NCBI RefSeq assembly: GCF_008298015.1
Contig: NZ_VTPX01000009.1
Coordinates: 1-64,000 of the forward strand
DNA: 64,000 nt
Reading direction: 5' to 3'
DNA from: Salinicola corii
GTDB taxonomy: Bacteria > Pseudomonadota > Gammaproteobacteria > Pseudomonadales > Halomonadaceae
Shown here one piece after another: positions 42,050-51,071 of the stretch. The notes beneath the pieces were generated by a model, which was given only the letters and a program-made list of their open reading frames with translations, was not told the origin of the DNA and did no database searches. The position numbers were made by a program, and so were the translations under genes. How positions within the stretch are numbered: position 1 is the stretch's first letter; every line of letters begins with the position of its first letter.

Positions 42050-43537
42050 TCAGCGCGGCTTGTGCTCGAGCTGGCGCTCCATGCGTTTCAGGAACACCGC
42101 CATCACCCGGTCGTAGAGCGTATCCTTCAGCACCGCGTCCTCCACCCCCGCGTCCAGATTGGGATTGTCGTTGACCTCGATGACCACGACGCGGTCGCCG
42201 ATCTGCTTGAGATCGACCCCGTAGAGGCCGTTGCCGATCAGCCTGGTCGCCCGCAGCGCTGCCTTGACCACCGGTGGCGGCACTTCGGACAGATCGTGGG
42301 TGGTGAACCCTCCGCTACGCGTCTTGCCGCTGGAGTGGTCGTAGATCTGCCAGTGGCCGCGAGCCATGTAGTAGCGGCTGGCGAACAGCATCTGGCCGTC
42401 GAGCACGCCGATGCGCCAGTCGAAGTCGGTGGGCAGCCACTCCTGGAGCAGCAGCAGGGCGGAGGATTCGAACAGCTTGGGGGCCTCCGCGACCAGCTCC
42501 TCCCGCGATCGAATCTTGACCACGCCCTTGGAAAAGGCGCCGTCCGGCACCTTCAGCACCAGCGGATACTCCAGGTGGGCCAGCTTCTCGTCGAGCCGGT
42601 CCATGTCGCCGCGATACAGCAGCTGGCCACGGGGCGCGGGAATCTTGTGGGTGCCCAGCAGCTCGTGGAGAAAAATCTTGTTGGTGCAGCGCAGGATCGA
42701 TTGCGGGTCGTCGATCACCACCAGCCCCTCGTGTTCGGCCTTCTTGGCCATGCGGTAGGTGTGGTGGTCCAGCCGGGTCGTCTCGCGGATGAACAGGGCG
42801 TCGAATTCGGCCAGCCGACCGGCGTCGCGATGCGTGATCAGATTGACATCGATGCCCAGCCGCCGGCCGGCGCGGATGAAACGCTTGATGGCTCCCCGGT
42901 TGCTGGGCGGCAACGCCTCTTGCGGATCGACCAGGATCGCCAGATCGAAACGGTAGCGACGGCGGGCGCGCGGTGTGCGCCAGACCCGGGTCGAATGACG
43001 GTTCAGCGCCGTCGCGAACAGATCCTCCTCGCCGGACTGCAGCGCGGTCAGTGCCAGCGGCTTGAGCCGCGCCAGCCGCCAGACGCTCTGGCGTCTCTCG
43101 AAGCGGGCTTCCAGCAATGGATGGGGCAGGCGCTCGAACAGCCTTCTAGCCAGACGCTGCAGCTCCGGCTCCCGGCACTCACCGAAGAACACGCGCAGGG
43201 TGAAGGCGTCGCCCGCCAGCACGCCGCGTTTGTTCAGTTCCATCAACAACGGATCGATGGCCGCCAGTTGCATGTCGATCAGGGCCTTGCGCGACAGCTG
43301 GTTGAGCGTCTCCACGCTGGGCAGGACGCGCTGGTCACGGGCCTGGGCCAGCAACGAGACGTAGTAGCCGGTCTCCAGGTAGTCGAGGTTGGCACACAGG
43401 TTGATGACGTGGGTGGCGTCATCCGCCGCCGCTGCGCCGTCCAGCGCCAGGAACGCGTCGGCGCTGATCAGATCCTCGGAAGGGTAGTAGGGTTGCCAGT
43501 CGGCAAGGCGGTCGACGACGATACGCAGGCGTGACAT
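42050..43537 (-). CDS. RimK-family ATP-grasp amidoligase with RLAN domain (495 aa)
   Basis: The N-terminal ~200 residues (LRIVVDRLADWQPYYPSEDL, VINLCANLDYLETGYYVSLL) form the RimK-like ATPgrasp N-terminal domain. A short linker leads to the ATP-grasp core: LFIRETTRLDHHTYRMAKKA, GLVVIDDPQSILRCTNKIFL, YPLVLKVPDGAFSKGVVKIR, LLLQEWLPTDFDWRIGVLDG and VVVIEVNDNPNLDAGVEDAV. Such enzymes ligate an amino acid or peptide through an acyl-phosphate. The start at 43537 has AAGGAG upstream. It is divergent from a GNAT gene 247 bp away, a recurring partnership for this group. Confidence 0.92.
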   Translation of the reverse strand: MSRLRIVVDRLADWQPYYPSEDLISADAFLALDGAAAADDATHVINLCANLDYLETGYYVSLLAQARDQRVLPSVETLNQLSRKALIDMQLAAIDPLLMELNKRGVLAGDAFTLRVFFGECREPELQRLARRLFERLPHPLLEARFERRQSVWRLARLKPLALTALQSGEEDLFATALNRHSTRVWRTPRARRRYRFDLAILVDPQEALPPSNRGAIKRFIRAGRRLGIDVNLITHRDAGRLAEFDALFIRETTRLDHHTYRMAKKAEHEGLVVIDDPQSILRCTNKIFLHELLGTHKIPAPRGQLLYRGDMDRLDEKLAHLEYPLVLKVPDGAFSKGVVKIRSREELVAEAPKLFESSALLLLQEWLPTDFDWRIGVLDGQMLFASRYYMARGHWQIYDHSSGKTRSGGFTTHDLSEVPPPVVKAALRATRLIGNGLYGVDLKQIGDRVVVIEVNDNPNLDAGVEDAVLKDTLYDRVMAVFLKRMERQLEHKPR

Positions 43538-43784
43538 GAAATCGGTGGCTCCTTGTCCCGCGGTCTTCCGATGGGAAGCGGCGGTGATCGATACGGCAGG
43601 CGTCGGGGTTGCGGGGGAGACAGCATGCGACGACGGGAAGGCGGCGACAAGTCGTTGCCGGCGTGAAATAATTTCAGCATCGTCGGCGCTTGAAAGGCCC
43701 CTCTCGAGGCCCGCCGGCGCGGTTTCAGGGCGATGAAGGCCTGAAGACACTGAAATTCTAGATGAATCTGATGAGAGCGCACGC

Positions 43785-44270
43785 ATGCTCCGCACGCTTC
43801 GTCGCGGCTTACCCGCCGACTGCGACGCCTTGTACCAACTGGAAGAGCGCTGCTTCGACAGTGATCGCTTCAGCCGCCGCCAACTGGCGCACCTGCTGAC
43901 CCGCGCCAATGCCGTCAACCTGCTGGCCGTTGCCGAGGATCAGCGCGTCGTCGGCTACGGCACGCTGCTGTTTCGGCGCAACAGCGTCACGGCGCGGCTC
44001 TACTCCTTCTGTGTCGATCCGGCCGCTCGCGGCACCGGGCTGGGGCGGGAGTTGCTCCAGGCGCTGGAAGAGGCCGCACGGGAGCGCGGCAGCCAGCGCC
44101 TGCTGCTCGAGGTGCGTGCCGACAACCGTGTCGCGATGGGGCTCTATCGCCGGATGGGATTCATCGCCCATCGCTGGTTGGACGACTATTATGCCGATGG
44201 CTGCGCCGCCTGGCAGATGGACAAGCGACTCGACGCTCCCGGGACGCCCGATACGGCGTCAGCCGACTGA
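43785..44270 (+). CDS. RimI-like GNAT N-acetyltransferase (161 aa)
   Basis: LRRGLPADCDALYQLEERCF with DRFSRRQLAHLLTRA is the usual opening of RimI-like GNATs. Motif A is SFCVDPAARGTGLGRELLQA, followed by LLLEVRADNRVAMGLYRRMG and a YYADG-containing end (LDDYYADGCAAWQMDK). In related gammaproteobacteria this GNAT can be fused to a C39-type peptidase domain; that domain is missing here. With the divergent RimK-like ligase it may modify a peptide or small amide product. Confidence 0.9.
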   Translation: MLRTLRRGLPADCDALYQLEERCFDSDRFSRRQLAHLLTRANAVNLLAVAEDQRVVGYGTLLFRRNSVTARLYSFCVDPAARGTGLGRELLQALEEAARERGSQRLLLEVRADNRVAMGLYRRMGFIAHRWLDDYYADGCAAWQMDKRLDAPGTPDTASAD

Positions 44271-44314
44271 CCCTCGCCGCATCTGCGGTGGATTTTTTAC
44301 TGAGGACTATCCCC

Positions 44315-44800
44315 ATGCCGTCTTTCGATATCGTCTCCGAATTCGATCGCCATGAAGCGACCAACGCCGTCGACCAGGCGAACCGCGAGATACAGACCCG
44401 CTTCGATTTTCGCGGCGTCGATGCCAGCTTCTCGCTGGAGGGCGAGACCGTGTCGATCGAGGCGGACGCCGAGTTCCAACTTCAGCAGATGATCGATGTG
44501 CTGCGCAACAAGCTGATCGCCCGCGGGATCGACCCGCGCTGCATGGAGATCGAGGACGCCCAGACCTCCGGGGTCAAGGCGCGCCAGCAGGTCAAGCTCA
44601 AGCAGGGCCTGGAACAGCCCGACGCCAAGGCGATCGTCAAGCTGCTGAAAGACTCGAAGCTCAAGGTGCAGCCGGCGATCCAGGGCGACAAGGTCCGCGT
44701 CAGCGGCAAGAAGCGCGACGACCTGCAGCAGGCGATCGCGTTGCTCAAGGGAGAGCAGGGTCCCGACTTGCCGCTGCAGTACGACAACTTTCGGGAGTGA
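44315..44800 (+). CDS. yajQ: YajQ-family nucleotide-binding protein (161 aa)
   Basis: The whole protein matches YajQ: MPSFDIVSEFDRHEATNAVD, QANREIQTRFDFRGVDASFS, LKQGLEQPDAKAIVKLLKDS, KLKVQPAIQGDKVRVSGKKR and DLPLQYDNFRE at the end. Two ferredoxin-like domains bind nucleotides, and some homologues bind c-di-GMP and act as effectors. Length and ends are normal. A terminator follows at 44882. Confidence 0.97.
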   Translation: MPSFDIVSEFDRHEATNAVDQANREIQTRFDFRGVDASFSLEGETVSIEADAEFQLQQMIDVLRNKLIARGIDPRCMEIEDAQTSGVKARQQVKLKQGLEQPDAKAIVKLLKDSKLKVQPAIQGDKVRVSGKKRDDLQQAIALLKGEQGPDLPLQYDNFRE

Positions 44801-44881
44801 GTTCTTTCTCGCCTTCGCCTGTATCCGCAGAGATCATCGCTTCTCGCTGATTGGGCTCGGCGGAGCCGATCACTACCCTCC

Positions 44882-44910
44882 CGGGCCTGCTCCCCCACGC
44901 AGGCCCGTTT
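44882..44910 (+). terminator. Rho-independent terminator of yajQ
   Basis: CGGGCCTGC (44882-44890) and GCAGGCCCG (44899-44907) form a perfect 9-bp stem with an 8-nt loop, then TTTCTCTC. It lies ~80 nt after the yajQ stop. Confidence 0.8.
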
Positions 44911-45139
44911 CTCTCATCGCCTATCTCCCAGGCTCCATTCCTTTACGCGACTTCAGATTCAAGATCGAAGCGCTCGCCGGTTTCGAGTGGTAGCCATCTT
45001 TAGACCTTGGTCTTGAAATCAGACTCAGCGGTAAACCGCCCGACTCTGCGGCTAAATTCCGTATCGACCGGCAATGCATCGAAATCCCCCTCGATCATAG
45101 ACTCCTCGGCACAGGTTCACGCCCACCGAGGGGGCTTCG

Positions 45140-48100
45140 ATGAATTCAGCAGCACCGCTTCATCATCAGCAGTCGCGCTCCTACGTCGGCAAGCGTCAAC
45201 CGCGTGTCGAAGACGAGGCGTTATTACGAGGCCTAGGGCGCTACGCTGACGATCTCGCCGTCCCGCCGGGAACACTGCATGCGGCGGTCGTTCGGTCGCC
45301 CCATGCGCACGCCAGAATCCAGCGGGTCGCGATAGAGGCTGCCTTGCAGATACCGGGCGTGCGAGGTGTGCTGACGGGAGAAGACGTCAAACGCTGGGCA
45401 GCGCCATTTCCCGTGGGAGTCCGTCAGCCCATGGAGCACTGGTGTCTGGCGGTCGACAAGGTTCGCTACGTCGGTGAACCGGTGGCGGTGATCATCGCCG
45501 AGGATCGTTATCTGGCCGAGGATGTGCTGGATGCCGTCGAGGTCGAATACGACGTTCTTGGCGTCTCCATCGATCCCGAAATGGCCACTAACGATGACGC
45601 CAGCGTACTGCACGAGGCCGTCGGCAGTAACGTCGTCAATGATCGTTATTTCAATTATGGCGATGCGGATACCGCTTTCGAGCAGGCAGCGCACAGACTT
45701 TCCCTCAAGGTGCGCTACCCCCGTAGTGCCTGCACGCCGATCGAGTGCTACGTCGTTCTGGGCCAGTACGATCCCGCTGAGGGTGGCTACGACGTCATGG
45801 CCAACTTCCAGGGGCCCTACGCGATTCATTCGGTGATGGCGCGCGCCCTGCAAGTGCCCGCCAATCGTCTGCGACTGCGTACGCCGCCGGATTCCGGCGG
45901 CAGTTTCGGGATCAAGCAGGGCGTCTTTCCTTATGTCGTGATGATGGGGCTGGCGGCACGCAAGGTCGGGGCGCCAGTGAAGTGGGTCGAGGATCGGCTC
46001 GAGCATTTGCAGGGCGCATCGTCGGCCACCAACCGAGTCACCACGATTGAAGCGGCCTTTGCGAGCGACGGGCGGGTCTCGGCCTTGCGTTTCGATCAGC
46101 TCGATGATTGCGGCGCCTATCTAAGGGCCCCGGAGCCTGCCACCACCTATCGAATGCACGGCAATCTCACTGGCGCTTACGACATTCATCACCTCCAGGT
46201 TCGCAATCGTATCGTCATGACCAACAAGATGCCGACCGGCCTCAATCGTGGGTTCGGCGGGCCTCAGGTCTACTTTGCACTGGAGCGACTGATGCAGCGT
46301 ATTGCCGTGACGCTGGATCTTGACCCGCTCGATGTGATTCGTCGCAACTTGGTGCCCACCGAGGCTTTTCCCTATCGCTGCGCCGCCGGGGCGCTGCTGG
46401 ATTCCGGTGATTATCGACGCGGCATCGAACTTGGTGTCGAGCAGGGCGGCCTCGAAGAGTTGCGCCAGCGTCGGGAGTCTGCCCGTCGCGAAGGTCGCCA
46501 TTACGGAATCGGCTATACGGTGGCCGTGGAGCCGTCGATCTCCAACATGGGTTACATCACCATGGCGCAGACGCCGGAGGAGCGGCGCCGTGCCGGGCCC
46601 AAGAACGGCGCGGTGAGTACCGCCACCATCAGTGTCGACCCGCTGGGTAGCGTCAGCGTCCACGTCTCTTCCACGCCCCAAGGTCAGGGGCATCGAACCG
46701 TCGCGGCCCAGGTGGTCGCCGACGTGTTGGGAATTTCCCTCGAGAGCATCCGCGTCGATGTAGAGCTCGATACCGGCAAGGATGCCTGGTCGATCGCCTC
46801 GGGCAACTATTCCAGTCGTTTTGCCGGTGCGGTGGCTGGCGCCGTCCATAACGCGGCGCTCAAGATTCGTGCGCGTCTGGACGCCATCGCCGCGCAACAG
46901 TGGCAGGTGTCGGTCGAGGACATCCGCTTCGGTGAAGGGCGAATCTATACCGCCGACGGTGTCCACGCCACGTCATTTCAGCGTCTCGCCGGCGCGACTC
47001 ACTGGGCGCCGGGAACGCTGCCTGAAGGTGAAACGGGCGGATTGCGCGAAACCGCCTTCTGGACGCCGGCCGAACTGACGGCGCCCGATGACGACGAGCG
47101 TATCAACAGCTCGCTCTGCTACGGCTTCATTTTCGATTATTGCGGCGTGGAGCTCGATTCGCTTACCGGTCGCGTGACGATCGACCGCTACGTCACGCTG
47201 CATGACGCCGGACGCATGCTCAATCCGCAGCTGGTGGACGGGCAGGTGCGCGGCGCTTTCGCTCAGGCGGTGGGTGCCGCGCTCTACGAGGTCTTCCATT
47301 ACAACGAGGATGGCAGCTTTGCCTCGGGCACGCTGGCCGATTACCTGATCCCCACCACCGTTGAAGTGCCGGATCCGACCATTCTGCACATGGAAACGCC
47401 CTCCCCATTCACGCCGCTGGGGGCGAAAGGCGTCGGTGAAGGCAACAACATGAGTACGCCGGTGTGCATTGCCAACGCGGTAGCAGATGCGCTGGGTGAC
47501 GCGGTCGAACCGGGGGCCATCGAGCTGCCGTTGACGCCATCGAAAGTCCGCATGCTGATGGGGATCGAGGAACCGCCAAGGCCGGAAGGTGTGGCTGAAG
47601 AGAGCCCGCAGGCGTCGGCGGGTGGAGGTTCCAAGCTGAGCGCTAGTGACAGTGTCGAAATTCCCGCGTCGCCGCAGCAGGTTTTCGACAGCATTCTCGA
47701 TCCCGACACGCTGAAAGCCATGATACCGGGCTGCCATTCTCTGGAGCTGACCGGCGACAACGCTTATCGCGCCGACGTCACCGTCGGTGTCGGCATGATC
47801 CGGGCCCGCTTCGATGCCCGCGTCGAATTGGCCGAACTCGAGCCACCGCACTCGCTGCGTCTCTCCGGTGCTGGCAAGAGCGGGATGGGCGATGCCGCTG
47901 GGGCGGCAAAAATTCGATTCAGCGAAATCGAAGGCGGCAAGACCCGCCTGGATTACGACTACGAGGTGACGGTGGGCGGCAAGATCGCTTCGGTGGGCGG
48001 ACGCATGCTCTCCAGCGCCTCGAAGATGCTCATCGGTCAGATCTTCTCGCGGCTCTCGCAACGGTTGAGTGGCAGCACGAGCAAAAGATCGCTATGGCAA

Positions 48101-48142
48101 CGATTGCGCGCTCTGACCGGCAAGCGCGGAGGTGACCAATGA
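45140..48142 (+). CDS. Molybdenum hydroxylase large subunit (CoxL-type) fused to a C-terminal CoxG/SRPBCC domain (1000 aa)
   Basis: Residues ~15-800 form a xanthine dehydrogenase-family molybdopterin subunit: KRQPRVEDEALLRGLGRYAD, VVRSPHAHARIQ, KVRYVGEPVAVIIAEDRYLA, PTGLNRGFGGPQVYFALERL and GAKGVGEGNNMSTPV with the expected catalytic Glu. The selenosulfur-Cys loop of true CO dehydrogenase (AYRCSFR) is absent, so CO is not the substrate. After ~40 linker residues, positions ~840-990 are a CoxG-like SRPBCC domain (VEIPASPQQVFDSILDPDTL, IPGCHSLE). CoxG is normally a separate protein, so the fusion is unusual. Its stop overlaps the coxM start (ATGA). Neighbours suggest an aromatic acid or acyl-CoA substrate. 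Confidence 0.93.
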   Translation: MNSAAPLHHQQSRSYVGKRQPRVEDEALLRGLGRYADDLAVPPGTLHAAVVRSPHAHARIQRVAIEAALQIPGVRGVLTGEDVKRWAAPFPVGVRQPMEHWCLAVDKVRYVGEPVAVIIAEDRYLAEDVLDAVEVEYDVLGVSIDPEMATNDDASVLHEAVGSNVVNDRYFNYGDADTAFEQAAHRLSLKVRYPRSACTPIECYVVLGQYDPAEGGYDVMANFQGPYAIHSVMARALQVPANRLRLRTPPDSGGSFGIKQGVFPYVVMMGLAARKVGAPVKWVEDRLEHLQGASSATNRVTTIEAAFASDGRVSALRFDQLDDCGAYLRAPEPATTYRMHGNLTGAYDIHHLQVRNRIVMTNKMPTGLNRGFGGPQVYFALERLMQRIAVTLDLDPLDVIRRNLVPTEAFPYRCAAGALLDSGDYRRGIELGVEQGGLEELRQRRESARREGRHYGIGYTVAVEPSISNMGYITMAQTPEERRRAGPKNGAVSTATISVDPLGSVSVHVSSTPQGQGHRTVAAQVVADVLGISLESIRVDVELDTGKDAWSIASGNYSSRFAGAVAGAVHNAALKIRARLDAIAAQQWQVSVEDIRFGEGRIYTADGVHATSFQRLAGATHWAPGTLPEGETGGLRETAFWTPAELTAPDDDERINSSLCYGFIFDYCGVELDSLTGRVTIDRYVTLHDAGRMLNPQLVDGQVRGAFAQAVGAALYEVFHYNEDGSFASGTLADYLIPTTVEVPDPTILHMETPSPFTPLGAKGVGEGNNMSTPVCIANAVADALGDAVEPGAIELPLTPSKVRMLMGIEEPPRPEGVAEESPQASAGGGSKLSASDSVEIPASPQQVFDSILDPDTLKAMIPGCHSLELTGDNAYRADVTVGVGMIRARFDARVELAELEPPHSLRLSGAGKSGMGDAAGAAKIRFSEIEGGKTRLDYDYEVTVGGKIASVGGRMLSSASKMLIGQIFSRLSQRLSGSTSKRSLWQRLRALTGKRGGDQ

Positions 48143-48987
48143 AACCCGCTGCCTTCGATTACTACCGACCCACGACCCGTCGCGAGGCCATCGAGCAACT
48201 GGTCGAACGCGGGGAAGATGCTCGAATCATCGCCGGCGGCCAATCGCTGATGGCCGTACTCAACATGCGCCTGAGTCAGCCCCGGGTGCTGATCGACATC
48301 AGCGGCGTCGACGAGCTGCGTTATATCGAGCGACGCGACGGTTATCTTGCGGTAGGCGCCGCCACCACCCAGGCCGAACTGGCGGAGTACGCCGCACTCG
48401 CTGACGAAGTGCCGCTGCTGGCACAGATGCTGCCCTGGATCGGCCATTTCCAGACCCGCAATCGCGGCACCGTCTGCGGGTCCATCGCTCACGCCGACCC
48501 CAGTGCCGAGCTGCCGCTATGCCTCGCCACGCTGGGCGGTGAAGTGGTGCTGGAGACGAAGCGTGGTAAACCGCGTCGCGTGACCGGGGATGACTTCTTT
48601 CAGGGGATCTTGACCACCGCTCGACGTCCCCACGAGTTGATCACCGAAGTGCGCTTTCCGCTCAGCAAGGCAGGGCATCGCTATCGCTTCCAGGAGGTCG
48701 CCATGCGCCATGGTGATTTCGCCATCGTCGCCTTGGCCGTCGACATCGGCGAAACCGAATACCACCTCGGCGTGGGCGGTGTCGCCGACCGGCCCGTGGT
48801 GCGACGCATTCCCCGCGACGTCGATCTCGACGACGCCCTCAACACGTTGGCCTGGTCTCTCGAGGCGCAGGACGACATTCACGCCTCTGCCACTTACCGC
48901 CGTCACCTGGTACGAGAAATGGGACGGCGACTGATGACCGAAGAGATCGTCCAGGAGGAGACCGCCGATGTACGTCCGGCTCGATGA
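48139..48987 (+). CDS. Molybdenum hydroxylase FAD-binding subunit (CoxM-type, 282 aa)
   Basis: FAD-binding PCMH fold. The motifs are AFDYYRPTTRREAIEQL, ARIIAGGQSLMAVLNMRLSQ for the first FAD loop and NRGTVCGSIAHADPSAELPL for the second. DFFQGILTTARRPHELITEV leads into the CO dehydrogenase flavoprotein C-terminal domain. It transfers electrons from the 2Fe-2S subunit to an acceptor. Overlaps on both sides (4 nt with coxL, 20 nt with coxS) show a tightly coupled operon. Confidence 0.95.
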   Translation: MKPAAFDYYRPTTRREAIEQLVERGEDARIIAGGQSLMAVLNMRLSQPRVLIDISGVDELRYIERRDGYLAVGAATTQAELAEYAALADEVPLLAQMLPWIGHFQTRNRGTVCGSIAHADPSAELPLCLATLGGEVVLETKRGKPRRVTGDDFFQGILTTARRPHELITEVRFPLSKAGHRYRFQEVAMRHGDFAIVALAVDIGETEYHLGVGGVADRPVVRRIPRDVDLDDALNTLAWSLEAQDDIHASATYRRHLVREMGRRLMTEEIVQEETADVRPAR

Positions 48988-49474
48988 ACGCTATCGCGTC
49001 ACGCTAACGCTCAATGGTCGCGAGCGCAGTGCCTATGCCGAACCGCGCACGCAGCTGTGCGACTTCCTGCGGCACTCGCTCGGCGCTACCGGGACACACG
49101 TCGGATGTGAGCATGGCGTATGTGGCGCCTGCACCGTGATGGTCGACGGACGCGCCACACGATCGTGCCTGATGCTCGCCGTACAAGTCGAAGGCCGTCG
49201 TGTGGAAACGATCGAGTCGTTGGCAAAAGAGGGCGAGCTCAACGATCTGCAGCGCGCGTTTCGGGAACATCACGCGCTGCAATGCGGATTCTGCACGGCG
49301 GGGATACTAATGTCCTGCCACGAATTTCTGGGCCGCGTGACGGACCCGAGCGAAGCCGAGGTGCGCGACATGCTGTCGGGTCATCTCTGCCGCTGTACCG
49401 GTTACACCGGCATCGTCCAGGCCGTGCTGGCAGTGGCCCGGGCCAGACAGAACAACCGACAGGAGACACCCTAA
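48968..49474 (+). CDS. Molybdenum hydroxylase 2Fe-2S subunit (CoxS-type, 168 aa)
   Basis: The plant-type cluster ligands are in GCEHGVCGACTVMVDGRATR with the fourth Cys in SCLML. The second, all-helical cluster domain has LQCGFCTAGILMSCHEFLG and HLCRCTGYTGIVQAVLAV. Size and order are standard. It passes electrons from the molybdenum centre to CoxM. Its stop and the next gene's start share one base (TAATG). Confidence 0.96.
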   Translation: MYVRLDERYRVTLTLNGRERSAYAEPRTQLCDFLRHSLGATGTHVGCEHGVCGACTVMVDGRATRSCLMLAVQVEGRRVETIESLAKEGELNDLQRAFREHHALQCGFCTAGILMSCHEFLGRVTDPSEAEVRDMLSGHLCRCTGYTGIVQAVLAVARARQNNRQETP

Positions 49475-51003
49475 TGTTCGACCTTGGCCGCAGTTTTCTC
49501 GCAACGGTAGAACGACGTCCGCGGTCGATAGCGATCACGGATGGTGAGTTCCGGCGCAGCTACGCCGAATGGCTCGAGGATATCCAGAGCGTGGCACGCG
49601 GGCTGGAAGCATTGGGGCTGGGCCGTGGAGACCATCTGATCGTGGTAATGCAAAACCGTTGGCAGATGGCAACGCTGCACTGGGCCTGTCAGTTTGCCGG
49701 CATTATCGTCACCCCGATCAACTGGCGCTCGACGGACCGGGACGTGCGCTACTGTCTGGAAGACGCCGAGGCCCGTGGTGTCGCATTCGATGCCGCAGGC
49801 GCCGAGGCAGTTCTGGCCTGCGAGGAAGCCTACGCCATTTCTCGTATCGCGGTGGGCGGCTGCGGCGACGACGCGGCCGTGGCATTCGAGTCGCTGCTCG
49901 GCGGGCAGGGCGAGACGCTGTGTCGCGCTCGACCCCAAGATATCTCGCTGATGCTCTATACCTCGGGCACGAGCGGAAGGCCCAAGGGAGTACCGCGAAC
50001 GCACCAAGCGGAGCGCGCTGCGGCGATGGCGCACGTGGCCCAGAATCTTTATCGCCACGACGAACGCACGCTAGGCGTCATGCCGCTCTATCACACCATG
50101 GGGGTACGTTCGCTGCTGTCGATGGCGCTGATCGATGGCGCCTTCGTCTGCGTGCCGCGCTTCGACCCGGAAGCCACATTGGAAGCGATCGAGCGCGATC
50201 GGGTGACCAACCTCTATCTCGTTCCCACGCTCTATCACATGCTGATCGAGCATCCGACCTTCCGAGCCGAGCGTGTGGCCAGCGTCGACAAGATCGGTTT
50301 CGCCGGGGCGGCGATGAGCGCCGGTCTGATGGCCCGCGTCGAAGCTGCGTTTGAGCCGAGTCTGTTCGTCAATCACTACGGCTGCTCCGAGATATACACG
50401 TTCACCATCGATCAACGAGCCAACCGCAAGCCGGGCTCCTCCGGTCGCGCCTCGCTCAATCAGCGCATCCGGGTGGTACCAGTCGATGCGGCATCCCCGG
50501 ACGAAGTCCTGCCGGCGGGACAAGAGGGTGAAATCATCGCCGACCTGGCCGGAGACGAGGCTTTTTCGGGATATTGGCGGCGCCCCGAAGCCGACCAGAA
50601 GTCGCTCCGCGATGGGTGGTACTTCACCAGCGACATGGGCTACCTGGACGAGGACGGCGATCTGTTCGTCACCGGCCGTGTCGACGACCTGATCATCACC
50701 GGCGGCGAGAACGTCAGCCCCGCCGAGATCGAGAACGTGCTCTCGCTGCATCCGCAGGTCGAGGAAGTGGTGGTCGCCGGGCTGCCCGATGAGCAGTGGG
50801 GCCAAATCGTCACGGCGTTCGTCAAGGTGCGTGGCGCGGTGGACGAAAACGCTCTGAGCGAGCACTGCAACGAAGCTGGCCTCACACGCTTCAAACGCCC
50901 GCGCCGCTACATCTTCGTCGAAGACATTCCCAAATCCGCCGTTGGCAAGGTCCTGCGTCGCGTGCTCCTCGATGACCGCGCCGACTCCCTGGCCACCGAC
51001 TAA
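49474..51003 (+). CDS. AMP-forming acyl-CoA ligase, aromatic acid type (509 aa)
   Basis: ANL-superfamily adenylating enzyme. The phosphate-binding loop is LMLYTSGTSGRPKGVPRTH, with motif GYCSEIYT-like (NHYGCSEIYTFTID) in the middle. The hinge region is GWYFTSDMGYLDEDGDLFVT, then GRVDDLIITGGENVSPAEIE, and the catalytic Lys is in KSAVGKVLRRVLL. All catalytic parts are intact. It would activate a carboxylic acid to its CoA thioester. Position between the Mo-hydroxylase and an enoyl-CoA hydratase, with BenE nearby, points to an aromatic acid. The ATG at 49474 overlaps the coxS stop. Confidence 0.93.
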   Translation: MFDLGRSFLATVERRPRSIAITDGEFRRSYAEWLEDIQSVARGLEALGLGRGDHLIVVMQNRWQMATLHWACQFAGIIVTPINWRSTDRDVRYCLEDAEARGVAFDAAGAEAVLACEEAYAISRIAVGGCGDDAAVAFESLLGGQGETLCRARPQDISLMLYTSGTSGRPKGVPRTHQAERAAAMAHVAQNLYRHDERTLGVMPLYHTMGVRSLLSMALIDGAFVCVPRFDPEATLEAIERDRVTNLYLVPTLYHMLIEHPTFRAERVASVDKIGFAGAAMSAGLMARVEAAFEPSLFVNHYGCSEIYTFTIDQRANRKPGSSGRASLNQRIRVVPVDAASPDEVLPAGQEGEIIADLAGDEAFSGYWRRPEADQKSLRDGWYFTSDMGYLDEDGDLFVTGRVDDLIITGGENVSPAEIENVLSLHPQVEEVVVAGLPDEQWGQIVTAFVKVRGAVDENALSEHCNEAGLTRFKRPRRYIFVEDIPKSAVGKVLRRVLLDDRADSLATD

Positions 51004-51071
51004 CTGTCGGTTCGCGTCCGATTCACGTTCGATCCGATCCACGACCGATTCAACCCAATCAAGGAACTGTC

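Noticed and set aside
42062-43534. 490-codon plus-strand frame opposite the RimK-like gene
   Set aside because: Low-complexity reading antisense to intact ATP-grasp motifs; no domain and no independent ribosome site.
45140-49474. Carbon monoxide dehydrogenase (coxMSL)
   Set aside because: The active-site Cys loop AYRCSFR of true CO dehydrogenase is absent, and the gene neighbours belong to acid and CoA-thioester metabolism.
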